64,000 bases of DNA from Botryosphaeria dothidea (Eukaryota > Ascomycota > Dothideomycetes > Botryosphaeriales > Botryosphaeriaceae), in the NCBI GenBank assembly GCA_011503125.2, contig WWBZ02000008.1, positions 310,001 through 374,000 on the forward strand, written 5' to 3'. Below the pieces are notes generated by a model. The model was not told the DNA's origin. It saw only the letters and a program-made list of their open reading frames with translations, and did not search any database. Both the position numbers and the translations under genes were made by a program. Below, in pieces: positions 45,871-56,100 of the stretch (the first letter of the stretch is position 1; each line of letters starts with the position of its first letter).

Positions 45871-47575
45871 CTAGTAGAAACCATACTTCTGCGAAAGGTA
45901 GGTTCGCTGGATTTTCCCAGTCCGATTGGTTGGAATTGAGTCCAGAAAGACGACCTGTGAATGTATCCCATTAGTTATTTACGTGTCTGCACATTGGCGT
46001 TTTCGGAACACTTACCACGTTGGGCACCTGAAAAAGTGCCAGCTTCTCTCTCAGGAACTTCTTGAGAGCAGATGCGCTCAACTCATGTCCCAGTTTAACG
46101 ACGACGGCGAGACCTGGACAAAAGAATGGAGATCAGCTTTCCTCCTCGAACACCGTGTTCCACCACGTACCGACGTCCTCTCCGTAGATGGCGTCCTTTA
46201 CTCGAAAGCAGGCGGCCTCCAGCACGGCTCCGTGTGCGCGGGCGGCGGCTTCCACCTTGGCGGGGCCGATCTTCTCGCCGCCTTTGTTGATGACCTCCTT
46301 GATCCTGCCCGTCAGCCGCAGGAACCCGCCTGGGAGCAAAACCCCCAGGTCGCCCGTGCGGAAGAAGCCGCCGCCGAGGAACGCGTCCGCATTTGCCCGC
46401 GCATCGTCGACGTAGGCGGCCATGACGCTGCGCCCGCGCACGCAGACCTCGCCCTCGACGCCGACCTGCACGGTCAGACGCAGCGGCCTGCCGGGGGCCC
46501 GCCGCAGGATCCGCGTCTCGACCGCCTCCGGGACGGGGAAGAGCCCGGGCTGCCCGGCCGGGCCGTCGATCCGGTTGCAGAAGACGCCCGGCGCGGTCTC
46601 GGTCATGCCGTAGATCTCCAGCAGCGGGGCGCCCGTGCAGTCCTCCACCGCGCGCAGCAGGTCCGCGTCCAGATCGCTCCCGCCGCAGCGCACGAACCGC
46701 AGCGCCGGCATCGTGGCCGGCCGCGGCGTGGCGAGCAGCGCGCGGTGCAGCGTCGGCACGGCGTGGTACCAGGTGATGCGGTGCTCGCGGCACACGTCCC
46801 AGAAGCGCGCCGGGACGGAGGCGGGGATGACGGCCGTGCCGCCCGTCAGCAGCGTGGGGAGGAGGCAGGCGCCGATCCCGGCGACGTGGAAGAGGGGCGT
46901 TATGATGATGCACCGGTCGGCTGGGGCGAGGTGGTGGGCCGCGGCGATGATGCGCACGGCGGTCAGGAGGTTCTCGTGGCTCAGCTCGACGCTTTTGGGC
47001 CGCCCCGTCGTTCCGCTGGTGCACAGCCGGAGCACGCTGTCGCCCGGCATGGCCCCGTCGAACGAGGGGTACTCGAATGCGCGGTTGGAAACGGCGAGGG
47101 CAGACGTGTCGAGCACGAGCTCCATCTCGTCGACCAACACCGAGGTCGTCCATCTTGCCACCCGGATGTGCAGCGTGCGTGCCGCGGACTCGGCCTCGTT
47201 CTTCACGGTCGGGAGATGGGCGCCGGCCACGAGCACAGCTGGCTTTATCATCTTGAGCATCTCCTCGAGCTCTTCCCGCTTGCTCTGGGGATTCAGCGGC
47301 GCCATGACCGCCCGCTGTCGAGCGCAGGCAAAGAATGTCGTGGCAAACTCAAGGCCGTTCGGAAGGACAACAGCCACTCTGCTGCCCTTTGCTATGCCCA
47401 TGTGAGCAAGCTCTCGCTGGCATTTGGATATTTTCCGGTCCAGGTCTCCGTATGAGATGGTCTTCTGCACCGCATCCCTCGTTTCCGGGATGATGATTGC
47501 GGTGTCTTCGAAGTTACCTGCCGGAAAGGACGTCACGGTGTTCAGGTTTTGTATCAATGAAGAAATTGGAGCCAT
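45871..47575 (-). CDS. AMP-dependent acyl-CoA ligase, Fum10/Fum16-like, 528 aa
   Basis: Three exons: 47575-46171, 46113-46016 and 45954-45871, with introns of 57 and 61 bp. The family motifs run in order: P-loop LCTSGTTGRPK, YGMTE, FRTGDLG and the C-terminal lysine motif NRTGKIQR near the end. It activates a carboxylic acid as acyl-AMP and then as a CoA (or carrier) thioester. In fumonisin clusters such ligases load the tricarballylic precursor for esterification or act on the chain; here the acid is unknown. Its location near the carrier-condensation gene supports an acyl-donor role. GC content and codon bias are high, unlike the flanking intergenic DNA. Confidence 0.92.
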
Positions 47576-47851
47576 TGCAAACTGTCGACTTGAAAGACTG
47601 GATGTTCCAAATGTCAAATGCGGATGGATTGACCAGGAGGCACGTTCTGTAGACTAGCTGTTTTAAATTGGCATCCAAGCTTGCCCAGAATCGAACCCGT
47701 CAAGCCGAGGATTGATTCCGCCCGATCTTAGTATTTGTCCCGTTTGGTCTGAGCTTCTCATTTCTTGTGAGTCACATGTCCTGTCGGTGACGGCTTCCAC
47801 GAAGAAGAGATCATTGCATTGAAGAGCTACTATAGATTTATTTGTGCAACT

Positions 47852-48877
47852 TCACGTTGCTAGCAAGGATAAGGCCTGCGCCGCGGTGTCGACTATCTGC
47901 TCATCGAACCCTTTTAGCTTCCTGCCCAACAGCTCCGATTCCGTCCGGGTCGTGTCAATCGGGATGTGGTGCCACTGATAGAGACTTTTCCTGGCAAATA
48001 CGCCCTTTTCCACAGCCTCAGAGAACCTTTTCTCCAGGATGTCAATTATTCCTGAAGGCTCAAACTGCGAGGCTAGCACAAAACTCTGGTTTCCCGTGAA
48101 TTCAGGGGCCAACGCTCGGATGTGCGCCGCCGCCAGGTCATCGATATGACACGACGAGGCAGAAACAATGTGATCATCCCACGCAAAGTCTACCATGGCA
48201 GACCCCAGTCCAATGAGATTGCTTCCGTTCAAAACGTCTCTGACGGTCCTGGCGAGACCCTTGGGCCCGAACACATAGGCTGGGATGATGCTGGTCACTG
48301 CGAAGCTTGGCTTCTTGATGCGCACAAACTCGTCGATGGCATTCAGCGCCGCGGTCTTGGCTGCAGCGTAGGCCGTGTCCGCATCTTTGACGAAGTCTGC
48401 CTGGTAGTTGGGCTGCCGAGAGTCCGCTGTCAAAGCGGCGAGGTGCCGTCCCGGGTTGAAAATCTGCGCGATAGCAGCTACGGAGGACGTGATGACGACG
48501 CGCTCGATAGTTAGATGTTTGCATGCTGCCGTGAGCAAGTTCTCCGTGCTTTTGACAGCAGGCTCGACGATCTCGCGCTCCAGGTCTGCAACTTGGACGC
48601 GGGGGAGCGGACTGGCGACGTGAATGACGTGCGTTACGCCAACCAGGGCTTCGTCAAACGCACCCTCTTCCGTGATGTCGGGTACGATAGTAAACGTGAG
48701 AGCTCCTGGAGGTACTTCCAGTTTTCGGATGGACTCGGACGAAAGCAGCATTTCCTTTTGGTCCGATCGACGTATGCTCACGCGAACGGAATGACCTGCT
48801 TTGAGCGCCTCGACGAGAACAGCGTATCCGACGTGGCCGGTCGCACCGGTAAGAAGTAGCAGTGATGAGCTTTCCAT
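47852..48877 (-). CDS. Extended SDR (dihydroflavonol-reductase/ketoreductase type), 341 aa
   Basis: A single exon from the ATG at 48877. It has the N-terminal NADPH-binding motif LLLTGATGHVGYAV and the catalytic Ser region VVITSSVAA. The YAAAKT sequence supplies Tyr and Lys of YxxxK, and SIIPAYVFGP follows. It belongs to the NAD(P)-dependent epimerase/dehydratase-like reductases that reduce ketones or aldehydes. This type has no counterpart in the classical fumonisin set that I know, so it may set a hydroxyl group specific to this pathway. It shares a 743-bp divergent promoter with the carrier-condensation gene. Confidence 0.9.
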   Translation of the reverse strand: MESSSLLLLTGATGHVGYAVLVEALKAGHSVRVSIRRSDQKEMLLSSESIRKLEVPPGALTFTIVPDITEEGAFDEALVGVTHVIHVASPLPRVQVADLEREIVEPAVKSTENLLTAACKHLTIERVVITSSVAAIAQIFNPGRHLAALTADSRQPNYQADFVKDADTAYAAAKTAALNAIDEFVRIKKPSFAVTSIIPAYVFGPKGLARTVRDVLNGSNLIGLGSAMVDFAWDDHIVSASSCHIDDLAAAHIRALAPEFTGNQSFVLASQFEPSGIIDILEKRFSEAVEKGVFARKSLYQWHHIPIDTTRTESELLGRKLKGFDEQIVDTAAQALSLLAT

Positions 48878-49620
48878 TGTTGCAGAGCGTCCTCGTACTG
48901 CTCAATGGTTTACGCGAGAGGATGGTGCTTGGAGAAGAGCGATTCAAATTGAAAACCGCCGAGTAGAACCGTTTCAAGTTGAAGCCACGGCTGTGAAAAG
49001 TTCCACGCTACTCGTCAAGCGCGTTACGTAGTTTTAGTCACGTTTCGGCCTGCTCGAATTGTTTACTTTCGGGTTCTCAACTGAATGTAACACAGCTCAA
49101 AGATGAGATACAAGAATTCAAAGTCATCTTTTATTCCGCCGCTTCCATCTCCATCAACAAAGGAATAGAGGCGTGTCGGGTGAAAGCACAGATCAAACCA
49201 CCCGATGCAAGGATAGTGGCGGGGTGTGGGGCATAACCACCCGATACTGCACAACCACCCGAGAGAGGCAAACACTCCGAGAGGAGCGGCGAATGGTTTT
49301 CTTGCTTATTTGTGCGTAATTACTATTTTATTCAGACTCTTTTAGTCATTCTAGGGCATGCTTTGGTTGTAAAGAGTTATTGTTGGCGGTAAAAGAATCA
49401 TCTTATATGACAACGCTTGCTTATTCACTCTACTGAATAAGATTTTTTAGAGTAAATATATAGCGTAACATAGCTTATCGTTCCGATAGTGACACCTCAT
49501 CACCATTTTTTATCTAGAGCAATAAGCAGTTCTATTATTATTAGATTGTTTCTCTATCGACTTTCACGAGCAACCATATTAGAAAGTGTTTGCAAGAAGA
49601 ACTTCTATCTCGAAAAAAAA
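48878..49620. promoter_or_regulatory. Divergent promoter between extended SDR and carrier-condensation genes
   Basis: No ORF is supported. A short perfect hairpin (CTTATTC/GAATAAG, 49420-49426 and 49435-49441) lies in an AT-rich part about 180 bp upstream of the NRPS start. No CCG-N3-CGG site was found. Confidence 0.45.
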
Positions 49621-51511
49621 ATGTATGAGCTTGTTCAGCAGACATGGGCGGCCGTCCTGCATCTGGATGTTGCCGAGATTCTGGATGATTCCTGCTTTTT
49701 CGAGCGTGAGCTGACCCACCAAACAACTAATCTGCGGTACACTTCATTTTACTTACTTCGAACTGTTCCACAATCACAGTAGGTGGCGACTCGGTATGTG
49801 CCATTCGGGCCACTGAATACTACATCAAATATAGAGTCCCGAATGGCTGACCGAAATCACTGTATAGGTAAAAGCTATAGACCTGCTGGGTCGAGTGTCT
49901 CAGCATTCAGATGCCTATTTGGAGTTGGAGACGATATATCGCTGTCCGTAGCATTCATCACGCATGTTCCAAGAGCTACGAAATAGGCTTTGTTGGCTGA
50001 CTTGGTGCATCATAGTCCCTTCCTTCGGAGCGTTCTATGGACACCTAGTCACCGTTCCCAAACGCCGGGATAGCGCCCGCCACGGGGAGATTGAGGAAGC
50101 GGTCAGCAGGGTGGACATCGGCCCAAATTTTCTCGAATCAGCCCTCCAGAAACTGAACATGGACCCCGATAGCGCTATCAAGGCAGCAGTCATGACTCCC
50201 CACCAAGGTAGTACATCCTTATTTGTCGGACCCGGCTCTGACACGCGTGCAGAAGGGATTCTGATGCTTTCCCTGGAGGGAAACTTTGGCCTCCTCAACT
50301 ACGTCTACGAAGTCGATGGTGGTGCCGGGCTGCATAGCAGGCTGACGTCAGCGCTCCACCTCCTGGCAGCGAAGAACCCCGTCTTCCGTACCACGGCCAT
50401 CAAGGTGGAGTCGGACATATGTTTTGCCCAAGTACTGCTGCGGCGGAGCAACTACACCTTCTCGCGCCGTGACAGTCTCGGAGCCTATCTTGACGAAACA
50501 AAGAAATCGAGGGATCCATTCGGCCGCCCAGCCGTGCAGTGCCGGCTCATCGAAGACGACCCAGCCATGGACGGCAAGACGTTCTTCGTCATGAGCATCG
50601 ATCACCTATTCTGCGACGGCTTCTCGCATTATCTGCTGGACCAGGACCTCCATCAGGTTCTACAGGCTCCGGATACGTATGCTGCAGAAGCCAGGGAGCG
50701 ACCTTGGTTCGGCGACTTCGCCAACCGCCTGAGATGGCACAGCGAGGACAGAGGAGCTGCAGAATTCTGGACGGAATACCTCGACGGAGCACGCTTTTCG
50801 AACCTGCACGAGGGACTGCCCGCCAAGTTTACCTTTTGTACGGGTGGCAACAACATTGTCCGCCAATCCGTCCCCAAATCCGGGCTGAAGGACTGTCCAG
50901 AGATGGTCAACCAGACGGCAGCAGTCGTTTCGGCCTGGTGTCTAGCTGTAGCAAGGCATTCGGCCAGCCGGGATGTCGTCTTCGGCCTTTTCAGGCACGG
51001 TCGCTCGTCTAGAGGTGAGGATACTCGACACATGATCGGCCCCTTGTCAACAATAACCCCCATACGCATGCGGATACAGGACCTGGACGAGACCGTGGAG
51101 TCGTTCGTGGGTCGGATGCAGCAAGAGATCCTGTCGACGGCGCGGTGGGAGCAAGGCCATATACCCGGCATCTGGAGCACCGACGAAGGAGTGCCTTGGG
51201 TGCAGTCTGTGATCAACGTCAAGCCGAGCCTCAAGAAAGCTACGCAGCCTGTCGATATGCGGCAGAGCAACGGTGACTGCGCGCTAAATTGTTTTGTCCC
51301 GCGCCGTGACCTGGAGGGCTACAGTATGGATAGTGAGTGGACTGTGTTGACGCAGGTCAGGGAAACGGAGGACGATCTCGTGATGGAGTTGGGACATCAC
51401 CCAACGCGGCTGGATACAGTGATAACCATGAGATTGATGCAGGAGTTCTGTCGGATACTACGGGGCATCGGTCGGGCAAGTGGACAACGCGTGGGTGAGC
51501 TTATCCAATAG
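49621..51511 (+). pseudogene. Carrier-condensation (T-C) NRPS, Fum14-like, with in-frame TAG in the carrier domain
   Basis: Exons 49621-49705, 49780-49793 (a 14-nt microexon) and 49868-51511. The first introns are GTGAGC...CACAG and GTATGT...TATAG, the second with branch site GGCTGACC. They assemble a carrier domain, MYELVQQTWAAVLHLDVAEI through FFE-LGGDS-VKAIDLL, with the phosphopantetheine Ser in GGDS. In the same frame a TAG stop lies at 49949-49951, at the end of the carrier domain just before MFQEL; the frame then stays open for 520 codons. The condensation domain follows with its active site MSIDHLFCDGFS (xHxxxDG, first His replaced by Asp). Fum14 uses this T-C layout to esterify backbone hydroxyls. 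Unless a 39-bp intron at 49948-49986 removes the stop, the two domains are separated. Confidence 0.8.
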
Positions 51512-51618
51512 GCATTCAGAATTACTAGCAGTGACGGCACGGTTTTTGGATCTATTTCTATTGATTATGGTGCTATGAGCCTCGCTTTGCGTATTCAGGG
51601 TACATTTGTTATTGTGTT

Positions 51619-52962
51619 TCAGCTCAACAAAAGCGAAGCACTTCCGTACGGAGCAACAGGTGCGCTCACAACATCAAAGTAGCCAACGTCGCCCGACCTA
51701 CCCATCCAAGCACTCAAATCCTCCATAAACCCGTCGAGATGGCTCTTCGAACCGAGATTGATCGGCTCCTCATCCTTGCCAATCTGACGCATATGCGTGC
51801 CGGCAGCGACGTGAGACAGAAGATGGTCGTCATCGTCCAGCAGAGTCCTGATGCAGCCCTTCACAACGCCCGCGATGAGATTTGAGCACAGGCGGGGTTC
51901 TTGACAGAGTGGACGCGCGATTCCCACCCCGTCACACGATGAGTTTGCAATGGCCCTGGCCATGGCGCCCCCAGTCTTGAATCCCCCGGTGATGTAGAGC
52001 TTGGTCTTGCTCAACACCGGAGCTATGACATCAGCAAACTCGATGAAGAAAGCCTCGCGCATCCGTGTGCTCTCGCGCTTGTGCGTGAACGCTGGGGCCT
52101 CCCAATTACCGCCTGATACCTCAATGAAGTCAAAGCGCTGCATTTCCAGCATTCTGCACAGTCGTTTTGCCTCGCCTAATTCCTCGGCGGCCACGCCCTC
52201 CTGGAACTCAACGCTATTCAGTTTGATGCCAACGATGAAGTCTGGCCGTGTCCGGCTCCGGATCGCGCTGGCAATATCGATGATCAATCGTGAACGATTC
52301 TCCAGAGATCCTCCATATTCGTCCAGTCGTTTGTTCGTAGATGCCGAGAGGAACTGCGCCAAGAGGAATCCGTGTGCCGCGTGCAACTGAACGCCGTCGT
52401 ACCCAGCTTTCCCCAGAAACTCGGCCGCATGAGCAAACGCGTCGACGATTTCGCAGATCTCCTCGTGGGAAGCAGCGTGAGGCTCCGCGAACGTCATCCC
52501 AAACTTGGGCCCCCTCATCGGTACAGCACTGGCGGAGACCGGGTTCGGCTGAATTTCCGCGGCCACCTGACGGCCAGGGTGGCTCAACTGCGCCAACACC
52601 AAAGAGCCCGCGCGTTTCGCTTGGTGGGCGACGTCTTGATATCTCTCAAAGCGCTCCCCGGAGAATCTCGAGCCAATGGGTACAACAGGGTTGCCTGTTG
52701 AGACGAGGTGAGTGGGGTGGACCATGACGTTGCCGGTAACTATGACACCAATGTCACCGCACTCGCCCCATCGACGGTAGAGGTTGACCATGCTTTCCGA
52801 GGGGATGCCTCTTGCTTCCAGTCTTTCCGCATCCCACGAAGCCAATCTTTCCGACATGGCAGACTTCAAGAAACGGTTCTTTGCGACTTTTCCTGAAAAG
52901 TGAAAGCGTAGCGGGTGGGCCAGGGTCTCTGGGCAATATTCTTCGGACTCGTAACGCTGCAT
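51619..52962 (-). CDS. OYE-family NADH:flavin oxidoreductase, 447 aa
   Basis: A single exon. I chose the ATG at 52962 (MQRYESEEYC) because the family alignment begins there; an upstream ATG at 53052 would add 30 residues. This is a TIM-barrel FMN enzyme of the Old Yellow Enzyme class. It shows KNRFLKSAMSE, VLAQLSHPGRQ, YDGVQLHAAHGFLLAQFLS, YGGSLENRSR and a C-terminal phosphate-binding block (VGIARPLCQEP). It would reduce an activated C=C bond, or act as a dehydrogenase, on a pathway intermediate or acyl donor. The gene follows the ABC transporter on the same strand, only 184 bp beyond its stop. I know of no such enzyme in the standard fumonisin set. Confidence 0.9.
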   Translation of the reverse strand: MQRYESEEYCPETLAHPLRFHFSGKVAKNRFLKSAMSERLASWDAERLEARGIPSESMVNLYRRWGECGDIGVIVTGNVMVHPTHLVSTGNPVVPIGSRFSGERFERYQDVAHQAKRAGSLVLAQLSHPGRQVAAEIQPNPVSASAVPMRGPKFGMTFAEPHAASHEEICEIVDAFAHAAEFLGKAGYDGVQLHAAHGFLLAQFLSASTNKRLDEYGGSLENRSRLIIDIASAIRSRTRPDFIVGIKLNSVEFQEGVAAEELGEAKRLCRMLEMQRFDFIEVSGGNWEAPAFTHKRESTRMREAFFIEFADVIAPVLSKTKLYITGGFKTGGAMARAIANSSCDGVGIARPLCQEPRLCSNLIAGVVKGCIRTLLDDDDHLLSHVAAGTHMRQIGKDEEPINLGSKSHLDGFMEDLSAWMGRSGDVGYFDVVSAPVAPYGSASLLLS

Positions 52963-53146
52963 CGTACTGTGTCTTGGGTGAGAGAACCTTGAACCACAGA
53001 TACAAGAAAATTGGAGCAGAAAAGTGATGCAAGAGGTCGTAACTATATCCATTGGATATGGATTCTATTTTTGATGGTGCAGGACCAAATAACCCGACCC
53101 TGCCGATTGAGCTCGGGAAGTATCGGGCATTCATCGAAGCATCATG

Positions 53147-56100
53147 CTATCCATTGCGGGACGTTGCTGGAGCCCTGCCGAGATCCCGCAGCTCCCTAAA
53201 CCGGCTTCCCTCCTGCCGTATCAGTTCAGTAGGTCTACCTGTTTCTACTACCCGTCCAGCGTCCATGACGATCGCTTTGTCAAAGTGCAACAGTCCGTCG
53301 AGCCGATGAGAAACCATGATGACTGTGTAGCCCGCAAACTCCGTCTCGAGGACGTCCATGATGAGGCGCTCCGTGTCCGTGTCCACTCTCGAATTCACTT
53401 CATCCAGCAGCAGCACCCCTCCGACGGCCACGCCCTCCTTCTCCGCCATTCCTGCTTTGCGGACTCGGGCCCTGTGGCGAATCACGGCTCGCGCCACACC
53501 AAGCAGCAACCACTGCCCCTGACTGAACGTGTCGTGCTTCAACTTGGCGTCCAGCCCACCGTGCGACTGCACAAAGGCCAAAAGGCCAAGCATCCGGCAG
53601 ACCTCTCTGCACTCGGCGTCTGTCGTGGAGACATCTAGACCCAAGTGGGCTTTGACGGACAAACCCTCGATGGAGAATTGGATCTCTTGCGGAATGGTTA
53701 TGATCCGATTGCGGATAGTTTTGGGGTCGACGTCGCGCAGAGAAACTCCATCGATGCTCATAGAGCCCCGTGAAGGGTCGAGTAGCCGCAGTAACAGGAG
53801 GAGGACAGATGATTTCCCGCTGACACCAAGTCAATCCTCAAACGAATGCCATGGTGGAAAAGCCATGTTGTCCCTACCTTCCCGTCCTTCCACAAATAAC
53901 CACGCGCTCACCAGGCTTGATGTGCAAGTTGATATCGTTCAGAGCCAGATTCGTCGGCTCTCCATCTGCCGGAAATCTACTAATTCGCTCCGTGTCAGCT
54001 GCTCATCAACACTGGGGAGGTTGAAAGTCGAGCGGGTGCTCTCCTACCCGTAAGAGGCTGATACGTCTTCGATCACGACACTGCCTCTTGTCGGCCACAA
54101 GTGGGGCAGCTGGTCTGCGCTGCTGCCTGTGGGCTCCTGCGGGGTTTCCTCTGTAAATCTCTGGATTCGGTACACGGCTCCGATGCATATGTCCACGAGA
54201 GAGACATTGCGCACCATGATCGCCAGGGTCTCGCCAAACGTCATGAGCGTCATGAGGCTTGCGCCCATGAGACCGGCACTGCCTTTGAGCTGCGTGGATA
54301 CGGTCACTAGAAGCACGGCAAGGGTGGCCACCACCATTTGCATTGCAAATGTGAGCCACCGCTGGGCCATGGCGAGCAAATAGGCTGGACGCTGGGCTGT
54401 GTTCAAGAGGTGGTCGTTGGTTTGTATGCTTTCGTCCATCCAGCCGAAGGCGCGAACGGTCGTCAGACCTTGAGATGTGGTAAGAAAATGGGAGCTGCAG
54501 ACTCTTGCTGTCAGCCACCAACGTACTCCGTACTATGACAAGGGCGTAGAAGCCGCGGGTGCTTACTGTAATGGCCCCTTTGCTTCGAGTTCCAGGATTC
54601 GCAGCTGACGGGCCGTCCGGAGGTAGAGGTTTTGAACGAACCACAAAACCGAGAAGAGGATCGGGTATGAGACGAGCAGGTAGGCAGATGATGTGGGGAT
54701 GACGCAGGCGACTCCAAGGGCGAGAAAAAAGTCCGAAGTAAACAACAGAATGCCTATGGGGAGTTCTGCGTCGACGATTGTCATATCTTGGGAGAGTAGG
54801 CTTGTGATTGTGCCCGTGTCTACTTGAGTGAAGTAGCGTAGCGGAGCAGCTACGGCTGTGGTCAGGACAGAGCGGTGCAACGCCGCGCCGGGGACCATGA
54901 TCATCTGTCGGACGGCGAGAAATGAGAGCAAGAAGATGGAGGCAAGGTACGCCATCCGCAACGCTGCGTAGGTGCCAAGCCAGTACGGCTTGCCATGAGA
55001 GCTTGGTGGATGCAGATCTTTGGACCAGAAGGTAAGCCAGACGGTGTGGAAGCTACCAAAGAAGCCTGCAGCCAGGCCGACCAGGACGAACAACGCGAGA
55101 GAAAAGGACCCGACATTCTTGATGTAAAGACGGTAGGCTTCCCAGTTCCTCTTTGGAGGCGGATTGTTGCTGTTCTGAGCTCTTTCCTGGCGCTGGAGAG
55201 ACAGTGGGCTGCTGGAGCGGGTGTTTGGTCCGCTGCGATCTGATTTCCCTGCCTGTTGGCCCTGCCATAGATCGAAGAGGCTCAGATCGTCAGGTCTTCC
55301 AGCTGCGGCGATCTTGCCATCACCACGCAATGCAACGACGTACCCGGCGTACTCCATTGGCCGGACTGAATGCGTGCACAAGATGGATGTAGTGCCCCGC
55401 CTGGCCAACAAGCCATCTGGTCCAAAGACGCGCCGCGTGATTTGCTCTTCGGTCTTTGAATCCAGACCGCCAAGGCTGTCGTCAAGGATGATCAGATCAC
55501 AGTATTGGTAGAGCGCCCTCGCCAACGATATGCGTTGTTTCTGGCCTCCACTGAGATTTATTGCATTGCTCCCGACGAGGGTCTCGTCGCCCTGGGCGAG
55601 GTTGGCAAAGTCTTCAGCTAATTGGGTGTGGTCGATGACTTCTGCATACCGTGCCCTGTCAAAGAAGGCCGATCCGACAATGTTCTCTCTGATCGTGGCT
55701 CTGCGCAGAAACGGTGGTTGGTCGCAAAGGCCGATGAGCTTGGATCCCGTGCCCAGTGCTATTCGACCTTGCACATGGGGCACCTCGCCGAGGATGGCTC
55801 TGCAGAGCGTTGACTTGCCCGACGCTGCAGGGCCCAGTATGACTGTGAGGCGGGACGAGGGTATGTTCAGATTGATGTTCCAGAGGACGAAGCCATCGGC
55901 ATTCCAGCCAAAGTTTCCGTTGTCAATTCTCACGGCCACGGCGGACTTTTGTGCGATTTGCCGGAGATCCTCTCTCGGGCGCTCCTCCAAGAAAGCCTGG
56001 ATGCGGCCAAGGCTGGCCAGTGCCCCGAAAAGATTCGGCACAGCTGGAAACATCTGAGAGAGCGGCGCCGTGAGCAGGAGGAAGTAGGAGACCGTGTTAA

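Noticed and set aside
45926..47455. 509-codon plus-strand ORF
   Set aside because: It is the antisense shadow of the acyl-CoA ligase gene; the minus strand carries all the family motifs and a full exon chain.
49794..49850. Carrier domain continuing as GGDSVCAIR without splicing
   Set aside because: It stops at 49848 and cannot join the condensation frame; the spliced version GGDS-VKAIDLL fits the family and the downstream frame.
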